Under the pieces are notes generated by a model. It saw only the letters and a program-made list of their open reading frames with translations, had not been told where the DNA came from and did no database searches. Of a DNA stretch of 64,000 nt, positions 47,450-62,218 are shown piece after piece (positions within the stretch are counted from its first letter, which is position 1; the number at the start of each line of letters is the position of its first letter). Source of the stretch: Adineta ricciae (taxonomy: Eukaryota > Rotifera > Eurotatoria > Adinetida > Adinetidae); the NCBI GenBank assembly GCA_905250025.1, contig CAJNOJ010000044.1:472261-536260 (forward strand). Direction: 5' to 3'. A program made the position numbers and the translations under genes.

Positions 47450-49237
47450 ATGAATATCAAGTACTTGAGAAGTTCGCATCGTTTCAGTTATTTGTTTGAT
47501 GAATTTTCACAACGTCTGACTAAACGTTATTTCTTCTGCCTCCGATACAATACGAACATCAACAGTCAACTACAACGTACGCATGAATATTGTAAAAAAC
47601 ATGGTTTCATACTGAATCATTCGACAATTCACACGATACGAAAGTATTTTACAAATATGATCACATCAACATTCAATCATGGAATCGAACAGATTGATTC
47701 GAATGAGAAAATCACTGATATCAAACTTCAATTAACGCATGTCAATGCCTTGCCTAGTCGAACTGAACAAGGAATTTTCCTTATTATTGAATTAGGAAAT
47801 CTTGTCGAAGATGTTCGATACAGTCTGGTATCATTATTAGGTAAACAAATACCGTCCTATGCTATATTACATAGTAAAGGCTATAATATCTCTGAACAAG
47901 TACGGCGAAGCGAGGGCACCGTATTGATTGACCACTTAGCAATGGAATTAAAACATTTTCTCGAGCAAGTAAGTTGTAAATGAATGTCAGAAGAAAACTC
48001 GAATATTTAGTAAAATCTATTATTGAATACGATAATTATTTAGATACCATTGAATACGAAACTAACATATTCATTTCAACTTGGCTTTCTAATTCATTTC
48101 CCCATAAAACAAAATAATCTATACCACGCAGAGATTCTATCTTGGTCCGATCGTTTCAATTGTCCCGATTTACTTCATCGAGATTTCATTCGCCTTTTCC
48201 AACGATCCATAGAACATAATCTTGAGAATTATCAAATCAACACCATAATTTGTGTTCAAGAAAGCGTAGCTGCCCTAATCTCGGTTGCATTTGAATACCC
48301 AAACACTTTGATTTCACTCATCTTTAAACATACGTTCCAACTCTCATTTGTTGAAAACACAGAAAGTTTACGCTCGAAGAATCATCATCAGCACGCACAA
48401 GTTCGTGGACTGTACCGAACAATCCTTTCGTTCAATATTCAAAATTTACAATCTCAGCAAGCTCGCGCCTTATTCCAAACATTGTTGACTTCTGTCGATC
48501 GATATGTTTTGCAAAACTTGAGTGTGAACTATTTCGATGTCTTAACATGCGATTCATGTTTACTCGAGATCATACGAATATTAATTCTTGAATTATGTCT
48601 ACATGAACAATTCTTATCCTATGATTCATGGTCGAAATCCAGACTGAATTGCCCAGGGTCGTTGTGCTTAAACTTTCTTACTTATCTTTTACAAGGGAAG
48701 TACGCCGAATTACAACCATATTTAAGTGCACTAGGTCTGAAAGGCCTGGAGAAAGGAACTTTGATTATTATAGAATATATATGTCATGTGATTATCCGAC
48801 GGTCAACGCAGATCTTGTCGTGTTTGATCGTTTGTTTATCCGAACGATACAATGAAGAAAATATCACAATTGCTATTGACAGTTATCTTTATCGTTCGTG
48901 TCCAACCTATCAGATCTATATGCACAATGAAATTGAACATCTGTGCAAACGATGGATAACCATGTTCCATTTCGTGAACTCGACGAATGTATCATATGTA
49001 ATTATCAGATGAAAGTCTCTGGCCAGAATTGTATGAGATGCATTGAGATCCTACAGTGTAGATATATTGTTAATGAAAGAGTTAAATTGATTTCTTTTGT
49101 AATAGCTTGGTCCAGCAGTTATCATGGGTCTGCAAAAGACACAGAAAGCAATAATTAATCAAGACGATAGTACCAACCGGCTATATGCGCATAAAAGACG
49201 TCAACGACGTATGAAATGGAATAAATTGTCGAAATAA
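47450..49237 (+). CDS. Hexokinase-fold protein lacking the catalytic motifs (pseudohexokinase)
   Basis: Three exons (47450-47968, 48044-48997, 49106-49237) give 534 residues with no frameshift or early stop. The hexokinase layout can be followed from end to end: NALPSRTEQGIFLIIELGN where active enzymes have LPT-(G/T)E-G-FLALDLGGTN; LGFLIHFP for LGFTFSFP; ILSWSDRFNCPDLLHRD for LI-WTKGF; NTIICVQESVAAL for VVNDTVGT; and AIDSYLYRSCPTY for VDGTLYK-HP. The glucose and ATP residues are gone: no LGGTN, Asn-Asp of NDTVGT replaced by Gln-Glu (245-246), no GTGSN glycines (IFKHTFQLSF instead). The C-terminal third exon (LGPAVIMGLQK...) is the least certain join. Probably a non-catalytic regulator or scaffold; function unknown. 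Confidence 0.8.
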
Positions 49238-52200
49238 TAATTTCGAGCCAGAAATAGCTTCAAAACTATGATTATCATCATTCTCTTACAATTAAATCAA
49301 TTACAAATGTTAATTCTTGGTAAACGACGACATGATGAAATACAACATAACCGAGATAAAAATTTGTTTATAATTATAAGATTTGTTCTCATGCATCGTG
49401 AAATTATTTTCGACTCGCACGAGTGCATACGTGTGTATGAAGGAAGCTATTATAGGCACGTCTCCGATGAGACAAATACATATCGAAGGAAAGCAGTATT
49501 TTCATAACTGCTCTTGTCCCGATCATATTACACTCTAAAAGAAGAAATTGCTCATGTCACTTGTAGGTCATTCGTTATTGACTAATTGGTGGCTGGAAAT
49601 TTATCTGTAACGTAGACACTATCATGAATACGAAATTATTCCAGTGAAGAACATATGTGCATGATAATAGAGATGCACTTAGATCTATAAATACTTACTG
49701 TTTGTGCTCGTATGCGCATGTCTTACAATCACTCATAAATATAGCTGGAAGTAGTTGAGCAGAATGATGAAACAGCTGATTTGAGAATGTATTAGAGTTC
49801 TTTGAAAGTAGTCTAGCGAATGTAATGAACGAGAGAAGCCTTGCTATAATTTATATTACTCTTGTCGCTTGGAATCAATAACATCAAACCAAGTGACATT
49901 TGCATAGTATTATGAGACGAGGTATAGGTTGTCAGAAGGGTGAGGGTGTTGAAAAGAACTATATCTCATAACAGCGCTCTTTCTTTCATCCACCCTCATC
50001 ATAATTGATGATCTGTTGAATATTTAACCAGCTGTTGTATTCAAAAGTGACTTTGCAAATATAGAAATAAATCATTTCAAATTCATAGCACATTAGTTTC
50101 ATGTCGAACAGCTAATTAGAAAGTATTTTTATCAATCTTAGCCAGAGTCCTGCATTGGTATTTTTTCGAGATTCTTCAGGATTGAACATTTTTTGAAAAA
50201 AGTTTAAGCTTACTTCTTGGGTTATTTGAAAGATATGCAATAAATAGAGAAGACGATTCTGTATCGGATCATCGTATTTTTTAATCTCATTCAAATTCTG
50301 TCGTAGAAGGAATATCATGAGGAGTTTTTCATCCCGCTGACATTTCTCACGGCATGAATACTGGATGTGACAAGAAAAACGCAATGATCCGATAGAGAAC
50401 TTCTTACTCTATTCGTTGTACCTGTTTAAAATAACATAGGCTGAAGATTAACGTTTCTTTTTAAAAAAATACTAAATCCCGATGCAGGACTCTAGTCTTA
50501 ACGGATATAATGTATGTCTAATACTGCGAATGCTTCAATAGAGATAGAAATGTACTCAGTATCAAAAAGTCGTAAACCACGATGACACGCATTTTGAAAT
50601 TTCCCTTGTAACACTTGCATGTACGATTGCTGCTATCGAACAAGACGAACGGAAATGATAGTATTCGATCTAAGTAATTATATACCGAAGTTTACTCTGA
50701 AAATAGCTCGGACTGAAGAAATAGTACGGCGATGTTCGTCGACACGTAAATAGAATACGTAATTACGCGCAATTTCGATAATAATTGTCTATTGCATGAT
50801 AACAAAAGGATTATAAATACATGAATTATTTTAGAAATATAAGTTGTAATTAAACTTATCTAAAAATACTCGAGAGTCATTGATCCGTTTGCATTTCCTG
50901 CCTACGTATACGAAATGATATAGTAGATGGGATTGAAAATAGAAACATGAGCTGAAGAAGTATCAAATGATGTCAAAATAATATGACATTTTCTCTGAAC
51001 TTTGCTTACTCATTTATTATTGATTTATTTCGATTAGCACGAGAAAACTTCTATGCAATAAATATTTTACTTCGTGTGTAAATATTGACATAATTCAATA
51101 AAACATATGTAAGATTGTTTCTAATAATTTATAGTGCATCAAATAGGTCACCTTCCATTGTTTTCCCTTCATTTCCATGAAGGTATGATTGCATTCAAAA
51201 GATTGTCTGTAATATCATATTGTTCTCTCGTAATACCAGATCTCACATGTTTCTTCGTAAAGAATCAGTTTACAAATGCTGACGACATTGCATTTGTTCT
51301 AACGATTTCCGTATATTATACACAGATGCATGTGAGCTTAGAGATATCTCTTACGCACGATTGTGCTTTCCTGCCGAGTTCATTCGAACAGCACAATGAG
51401 AATATTTATGAGTTAGAAGTCATTCAACGATCAATGTGCGCCTTCTCGAGCTCTCTCCACATTAGTGTCGATCTATCTGTCTGTCTGCATATTGTATTCT
51501 TGTTTTTCAATAATAGAAATATATATTTACATGTGAAGACATTGAGAGAAATGGAGGCATGTCACGAGTTGAAATAAGAGAACCAAGAAATGAAGAAATA
51601 TGGCAAGCTGATGCCTCACCAAATGTGTATCAGAAGATCGCCTATTCGATGCTCACATAGGTCGCAATTAGAACTGAAATAGCAACTGATTATGAACTGA
51701 CAACGCTTGTTTTCTCAGTAAATACGATGAGAAAAAAAGCGAACTACTAATATTGTCATTAACAGAAGACGAAAATAACGTACTCTTTCTTTTCCCTTTC
51801 TTTCTTCGTCTCTCATCAACTCTTTCTCTTTTCCTTCCAAACGCCAAGAAGGTATGTCGACTCAAGAAATGATTTAGATGTTCCATACTGCCATTTTGAA
51901 TCACGTCCTATGACAGCCTACTTGAAACTCATCCGAAAACGCACTTGCTACAGAGTAGGTTTTTCCGTGACGAAAGTCTTCCTTGATCTGCTTTTGTATC
52001 ATATGGGAGATTCGGCGAGATTTTCTTTTTTTTGCTGTAATCTATGCAAATAGACATTACAGTCAACAATCTTCGCATTCATCCACAATTTTATCGTTAT
52101 AAGTGGATTTTACCCGGAAATGAACCGAACCCAGAGACAGAAGAAGCGTCTTATTGAAAACTATTGACATCCGTCGTTACTTTTCATATGCAGAATATTT

Positions 52201-52373
52201 TCATAGTCGCGAATAACAACATTTATTTTCTTGCTTTACTTTCAGAATGACATCCGAATTGCTTTTCTATCGATTCGATCGATAAATGATTAAATCTCGA
52301 CCTCGTCAATATTTCATGATTCTTAAAAGGGATTTAATTCTATTCCTTTTTTTTCTAGATTTGAAACATAACA
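49238..52373. other. 3.1-kb gene-poor stretch
   Basis: AT-rich, stop-rich in all frames. The longest ORF (51134-51577, +) has no domain, and 50112-50384 (-) is possibly a remnant of something but not recognisable. The end holds the GPCR leader with an acceptor-like site at 52357-52358. Confidence 0.5.
52359..52373 (+). promoter_or_regulatory. acceptor-like site directly before the GPCR start
   Basis: A strong pyrimidine tract (CCTTTTTTTTCTAG) ends at 52358, 15 nt before the ATG, and is followed by ATTTGA, the same start as the leaders of CRAT and ADI1. Either the end of a 5' UTR intron or a trans-splice acceptor. Confidence 0.45.
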
Positions 52374-54756
52374 ATGATTCATGATGCAAATGATCGTACG
52401 AACAATTCCCAATCGTTAGCAAATAATTTTCGTACGAACACACCATTATTATTCTCATTTTCACTTCTACTTGCATATGGAATTATATTTCTTATTGGTT
52501 TATTCGCGAATATATTTGTCATTGTCGTTATTATGAAATGTCGACGAATGCGTACATTAACAAATCGTTTCTTATTAAATCTTGCTATATCTGATTTATT
52601 AGCAACATTGATTTGTTTACCACCGACAGCTTATCATCATTATGAAAAACGATGGATATTCGGTGAACTTCTCTGTCGATTCGTTCCATTTATTCAAGGT
52701 ATAGTTTTTTGGCCTAACTGAGAATCGAATGACATGCGCCCTAAGGATGATTTGTACTCTAACTAGAAAGTTAAGAAGTGATGCGCAAAGAAATTAGTTG
52801 GATACGTATGTCTTCAAGGCAAATCAATTCTCGAGTAATTTCCTATACTATAATATGAATCAGAAGAAAAGGATAAAGTGACAACTTCAAACAAGTTTGA
52901 AATTGATTCGATTAAGTCTGCCTTTCATCCAATTTGGCATAGAAGATCGACAGAAATCGAATTGTCTATCAGTAGCGACAAGGATCTTCCGGTACATGAG
53001 TGAAATGAAAGTCTACAAAAATATATTATCGTTGATCTTGTATGACATGAATCCTCTAAAGACATATTTAGATTAATCTAAAATGCATCTCTTTTGAATG
53101 TTTAATGTCGAACTGTCAATATGAAAAGAACAATACATTCATATAAATAAGCATCTTTTTTAATATAGGAACTTCTGTTGCTGTGTCGATTTTTACATTG
53201 ATGGCAGGTAAGAAGCTCAGTATTTTTCTTCGCTGTCATAGGAATGTTGTTTTTAATTAGTAAGTATCGATCGTTTTCTTGCAATACATAAACCAATTCA
53301 CTCCAAATTACTTTGTACACAATCTCGTGTGTTTGTCATCATTGGATTGATTTGGTTTGTTTGTACGTACTTCTAAACGATACTATTCACGGGTTCTTCG
53401 ACAATTAAATCTTTTCTTCTAGCATTCCTTCTAATGATACCTCTAATAGTACATCATCGAATAATCGATCCATTTGACATCACATTAACAGCATGTGCTG
53501 AAGAATGGCAACAAAACATGAATGCTCGATTAGTTTACGATTTTCTTCTTCTATTTGTTCTATTCATATTACCATTAACATTGATGGCTTATTGTTATGT
53601 TCGTATAAGTTTTTCTCTTTGGTTTATTGATTCCCAAGCTCGTGCGTCACTATCATCATCATCAACAACAAATGCTGCACGTTTTTCAACAATTTCGGAG
53701 GACTTGTCGCCCGTGGATAATAACAATGTTCGACGGCAATCAACACAAAAACGTCGACCATATTACATTCATTATCATCGAAAAGCTGAAAATGATCTCA
53801 AACGGCAAGGAACAAATCAGGCACACGATGAATATCGTTCATTGATCAACTCCACCGGTGGAAAATTGCTGTCACATCAACCACGACGTAGTACAACTAT
53901 AAATGATATCAAACCGAAATCTTATTCGATTGCGACAACAACGACAATAACGAATGCGCCGGGTCCGCAAGGTCTATGTCGTCGGTCATCATCGTTGATA
54001 GGTCGACGTTTTGGTGAGAATGGTTATCTTCGCCAAAATCATCAACATGATGAATATCAACAAGCCAAACAAGTCTTTACTCGTCATCGACGATCGACTA
54101 GCCCGTATGCGAGTGGAACACTTCGAACAAGCGTTACATCGCTTCAGAGTCAACATCGAGTAATTCTAAATTTAAATGCTAATAATACCAATTCCAATCA
54201 TCACCGTTCAATTGTTGATGTTGAACGGGCAAGTCGATTTCTACAAAGCCGTAGACGTGTTGTTAAATTGTTAATAACATTAGGTAAAAGAGGAGACTAT
54301 CTTATTCGTGTTCGAATTACTACAATTCTTTTGTTTCTAGTTATTGTATTCTTCGTAACACGACTTCCATCCAATATTGTGACGATTTACATTGATATTA
54401 CATCGAACACCTATATTCCCGATAATTCATTTACCAATCGAACAAGATCAGAAGGCTCTGATGGTACTCTCACAGACTTCTTATCACACGTTGCTACTAC
54501 AGATAAGAAAATGGCACTAGTTCTCTATGTTAGTCCGATTTTACAGTTGTTTTCTTTGTCGAACTCAGCAATTAACCCATTGTGTTACTGTGTGATGAGC
54601 CATGCCGTCAAAAATCTCATTACGCTTATCCGACAGAAACTGCGACGGCGTGGACAAAAGAAAGCGTCATCAATACCATTAATGCAACGACCCATCGCAT
54701 TAAATCAATCATTGAAAATGACGGCATATAATCGAAATACACATGGCATGAATTAG
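52374..54756 (+). CDS. Rhodopsin-class (neuropeptide-type) GPCR
   Basis: Four exons (52374-52698, 53169-53207, 53261-53362, 53423-54756) give 599 residues. Seven membrane segments can be followed: TM1 about 28-58 with GLFANIFV; TM2 LNLAISDLLATL with the conserved Asp; extracellular Cys of FGELLCRF; TM3 ending SIDRFLAI, where DRF replaces the usual DRY; TM6 with FFVTRLPSN (in place of FxxCWxP); TM7 SNSAINPLCYC (NPxxY). Between TM5 and TM6 is a very long, basic, Ser/Thr/His-rich third intracellular loop (over 200 residues). The pattern fits invertebrate neuropeptide receptors; no ligand can be named. A 39-nt exon encodes part of TM3. AATAAA at 54802-54807. Confidence 0.9.
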
Positions 54757-55484
54757 TTAATTTCCTGGCTCACGTCTTGTTTATTTTAATTTATGAATGA
54801 GAATAAAATGGCTAACTAAATCTGGATCGATGAAAATCGTTCTCGGCAAAGACATTAAGTATTTCGTTTTTTTTATTCGGATTTGTTCTGAATGTTTCAT
54901 GAAAATTAAAATATCTATTCACTTTATGAATATCTGCGAAGAGAAAAGAAATACTTTCATTAATAAATTTTCGAAAAGATAGACAAAAAATTGTTTTTCT
55001 CTCACGTTGTTATGAACGTTCTTCGAGGTGTTTCGATGCAAGAAATAGTAGAGTAAAGCACGAAATAGAAAATATTCAACACAACACACCGAGCAGAGGA
55101 AAAAAAGAGCAGAAGTTTTTGATTAAAATTCCAAGGAAATGTGTAACGATGAAGACAAAAGAAGCCAAATATATATTTTTATGTATAGTAATATGCACAT
55201 TGATACAGAAGAAGTGTCATTATCGATCAAGCACAAAGGCATAGAACAAAAATAAATAACAAGAATCAGCAATGTGTAAATCGTTTTTGTTTTCGATATC
55301 ACTGTGTGCATAAGACATTAAATATCCAAAAAAGAGGGTTTTTCGACGTAGTAAGTTCGTTTTGTACAAAGAATTCGATCGTGCAAACACGGATAGAAAT
55401 AGTCCAACGAAAAGAAAAGAAAAGAAGAAGAAAGACTCGCAACTATTGAATACAATAACAAGAATCGGGGGAAGAAATCGTAGT
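54757..55484. other. 3' region between convergent genes
   Basis: 728 bp between the GPCR and the HECT-ligase stops; both 3' UTRs. No coding exon seen. Confidence 0.55.
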
Positions 55485-58794
<3,310 letters not shown>

Positions 58795-59270
58795 TTAAAA
58801 TCTAAAATAAATGAATGAATGAATGAGATAAAATATCAAACTAGCAACCGAACAGATTATTATCATTACTAATAAATATCCAAAGAAGTAACTAGAATGA
58901 CACAAAATAAATATGATGAAAAGAAAAAAACAAACATTTAAAGGTACGTCAACATTGGAAAAGATGAAACAGACAAGAAGAATGAGAGTAGAGTAGTTTA
59001 TTATTTAAAACTTGCTGCTTAACGAAATGTCTACACAACAAACCAATCACACGAACGCACACCAATAGATGTCGCCAACGAACACAGAACGCTGACTAAA
59101 TCGTATATAACACAAGAATTTGCGATATGATCGATGAATAATTGAAGGACTTTCGCTCAGTGATACAAAAACTTCATTTTATTTCATAAAATTAGCTGAA
59201 ATATACGGTAGTAAAGTAAGAATAAAAACATAAAGCACTTAACCAATTGAAATGAAATCATGATTAGCAA
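58795..59270. other. intergenic NEDD4-like / phospholipase
   Basis: 476 bp with the promoter of the ligase and the 3' UTR of the phospholipase. No coding sequence seen. Confidence 0.55.
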
Positions 59271-61129
59271 TTACTCAAAAGAGATGCGTGCCCCGTGTGT
59301 TTTTGGAATGCCATTGTTCAGCGAGAACCCCGATTTGACATTAGAACGATTCCACACTTCAACATCATCGTTCTCGTCTGGATATTCTGGATTTTCGAAA
59401 CCATTTAAGTGATGTCGACCATTCTTATGAATGAACACACGAATTTGTTGTCGTTTGGTGATAGCTAAGATTAACAGTAACATTAAAAGGAAGAAGCAAC
59501 CGACGAAAACAGCAAATTGGGATCGACTCAACAATGAGCCCGAGTCGGATTTGTGATGCTTGTGATGTTGATGTTGTTCAGTACTACTGGCAGATGGCTT
59601 ACTGGTACTACTGATCTTGGGAGAAACCTCTTCTGTTGTTGTTGAACGTTGATACTCCTCTAGTGCTTTGGCGGAATTTTTATTTGTGAAAATATATGGA
59701 TATTGTTCTGTTGGACATTTCATTGTTTCACCCATGTGCCAAAACCATTGTTTGCCACCGACAGGCTCGAGCATGTTGTTCCAAAGGGAAAGAGCCGCTT
59801 GTGAATGACCTTTACCTAGAAAGAGAGTAAATGTCAGTAAAAAAGAACTTGTTCATATGCCAATCGAGTATACTAACCGCTGAAATGAAAGCAATCGGGT
59901 GCGAAATAACTGAAATCAATTTGATGATTTTCTTTGCGGGGCAGTTGGGTTTTAGCCAAGAATGGTTGAATAACAACGGTAAAATCATCGCGAGTATCAT
60001 ATCGACCTGAACTGACAAGATCTATGAGAATTTGTTGATACCGTGGAATATAATCATCTAAGATTTTCTGTTGTTCTGCTGTTGGAAAGGCAGCACATGG
60101 ACATGTTCTCTTATGAAGCACTTGACAAACAAATCCACCACTGTTAAGTTCTTTTACGCTACGAACATCAAGTACAAGAACGAGATTAACAAGAGTACGT
60201 GGTATTGGAGCATTGTATAATTTATCGATGGTATCTCGAACGTAACTCAAATATTGTTCTGGCGTATGTTTAGTTATATTTGGATCTTCACAAAAGCTAC
60301 ATAAATCATTACCCTATGGAAAATATATAAATATCAAAATTAGCATGCAAAGACCAATTCCTTCATCGAACTTACTCCAACAAAGAATGTAATCATTTTC
60401 CAATCATTATTCCAATCACATAATTCTTCTTGTTTTAGTCGCTTCATCAAGAGATCAGCTTGATAAGGCATATGATTTGAACGATCACCCGATTTAGCTA
60501 ATCGAAAAGGGAATTGACTACAACTTTTTTGGCATGGAAGTGATACTTACCAACATTGAGATGGTTATTTTTAGCGTCTTGACCATTGAAAGCCATCATC
60601 GATACTTTAGTAGAGTATCCCTCAAGGGTGGGACTGTATTGCCGAAGAGTATTGGGAACTGAAAGTACTTTATTATACGTATGATCTCCACCAACTGACC
60701 AAGAAACACCTAGAACAACAAAGAAGGATATATATATATTCAAACGAGATGACATAAGGAAAAAATGAGCGGACCTCGATTTTCGAATAATAGACCAATG
60801 GGTGTCAAGGCATGAGCACCTAGGCCAGCTGTTAAACTGTCACCCATAGCACCGATACATTTGATGTCACGTGGCCGAAGGGCGTGCACCGATGTTGGAA
60901 CGACTGCCGAAGCATTTGTCGAAAGATCGCACGGAAATTTTCGATGTTGATCGCCATAGAGATAATCGGGTTGAGAAAACAAATCAAATGACCATTTGGC
61001 ATATTCTTCCAGAAATGTTTCGTTTAAACTCAATTCATCAATGTAAGCAATGTATTCTTTGGCGTCAAGTGCATCATTTCCACCAAGGAAAAAGGCGAAA
61101 AGGGCAAGAGTGACGGCGATAAGTTTCAT
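59271..61129 (-). CDS. Phospholipase B1-like membrane GDSL esterase
   Basis: Five exons (60775-61129, 60551-60709, 60376-60497, 59878-60313, 59271-59815) give 538 residues. The ATG at 61129 is chosen because [20 protein letters not shown] is a clean signal peptide; an upstream in-frame ATG at 61189 gives a poorer one. GDSL-family blocks: [13 protein letters not shown] with the catalytic Ser, [12 protein letters not shown] (block III), and the Asp/His pair in DCFHFSGKGH. A Ser/Thr/His-rich linker leads to one membrane span ([19 protein letters not shown], about 445-465) and a cytoplasmic tail. Vertebrate PLB1 has four such repeats; here there is one. It would release fatty acids from phospholipids outside the cell, perhaps in the gut. 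Confidence 0.92.
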
Positions 61130-61903
61130 CACAGTTAACGTCGCTGAATATTTTTCGAATCTGCATACTAAGACTGATAAAACAGCCAAAATATAACCTA
61201 TCTTCTTGCTGTGATAATAAGTAGATAAGAAAAATAAGAAGAAAATGGTGAAGATGACTTGACGAAACTCCTTTTACTCATGTGATCATTATTCTAACTG
61301 CAAAGATTAGAAAACATACGAAAAGTGTGTTGATAAAACGAAACTTTCAACTGCTTCATGCACCTTATGTAATGTCGACCAAACTAATTGTGTTAGCGTC
61401 GGAAAATAGTTCGCAGTTCTGATGAAATTCTCATTTCTTGCTGATGTATTGTTTAAATGTCGCAACTCTAATCAGATGAATTTCCAAAACAGGTCACATA
61501 TAAGGCTCTTGATGATTGTATTTAATTCAATGCATTTATTAGAATAAATTAAAAACAATTTTCTTCATTATATAAAACAATTATAATGACATTTCAATAC
61601 ATCTATATTTAACTATGTATTAATCACCTCGTAAACCATTGACATCACAATCTTTCTGTACGTTTTTCTTCGTATATGACATTTGTTTTTGAGATTCTTC
61701 CTTCATCTCAAAGTAAATATGTGAGAAAGAACGACTAGAGAAAAAAAAGAAAACTTCATTACATATCAGAATGGGAATGATTGTTAAGCAAGAAGTATAG
61801 GAAGAAAAAAAATATTTACCGATTGCTGTTGCACCTTATATATACACAGGCATGTTCTCATATTAAAAACTCGAAAGGAACAGATCGAAGCATAAAATCT
61901 ATC
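61130..61903. other. divergent intergenic region
   Basis: 774 bp between the phospholipase and the small EF-hand gene, holding both promoters. No coding exon seen. Confidence 0.5.
61837..61845 (+). promoter_or_regulatory. TATA box of the small EF-hand gene
   Basis: TATATATA-type element about 60 nt upstream of the ATG at 61904. Confidence 0.45.
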
Positions 61904-62218
61904 ATGTCGTCAGCACAAGAAGCAGCTCATGCTCTCCCATCCAGTTTTGACTTAAACGGGCTATCGGGTGCATTCAGTAATCCAGTTCAAGCTTTTCGAA
62001 TGTTAGATAAAAATAATGACGGACGTGTGACAAAAGAAGATCTACAAATGTTATTAGAACAATTTGGCGTTAATGGTATGGCAGCGAAAGTTTTGTCCAA
62101 ATATATTTTCAAACAATTGGATGCTAACGGCAATGGAACAATCGAACCAAGTGATCTTGTACATGCAAATGGTATTCTGACAAACTTAATGAAAATGAAA
62201 CAGAGTGGTACTGCTTAA
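61904..62218 (+). CDS. Small EF-hand calcium-binding protein
   Basis: A single exon of 104 residues. The ATG at 61904 is preferred because the upstream in-frame extension from 61781 is basic and follows a TATA box. Two EF-hand loops: DKNNDGRVTKED and DANGNGTIEPSD, both with Asp instead of the usual Glu at position 12, which lowers calcium affinity or changes its geometry. The spacing between loops is that of a paired EF-hand domain. AATAAA at 62284-62289. Resembles troponin C/calmodulin-like half molecules; the exact family is unclear. Confidence 0.8.
   Translation: MSSAQEAAHALPSSFDLNGLSGAFSNPVQAFRMLDKNNDGRVTKEDLQMLLEQFGVNGMAAKVLSKYIFKQLDANGNGTIEPSDLVHANGILTNLMKMKQSGTA

Noticed and set aside
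50112..50384. 90-codon minus-strand ORF with a helical-looking peptide
   Set aside because: A donor-like GTAAGC lies inside it, but no partner exon or family could be found; perhaps a decayed gene, not supportable.
51134..51577. 147-codon plus-strand ORF
   Set aside because: No domain, no splice sites linking it to other exons, and a composition (Phe, His, Ser, Cys) like translated AT-rich non-coding DNA.
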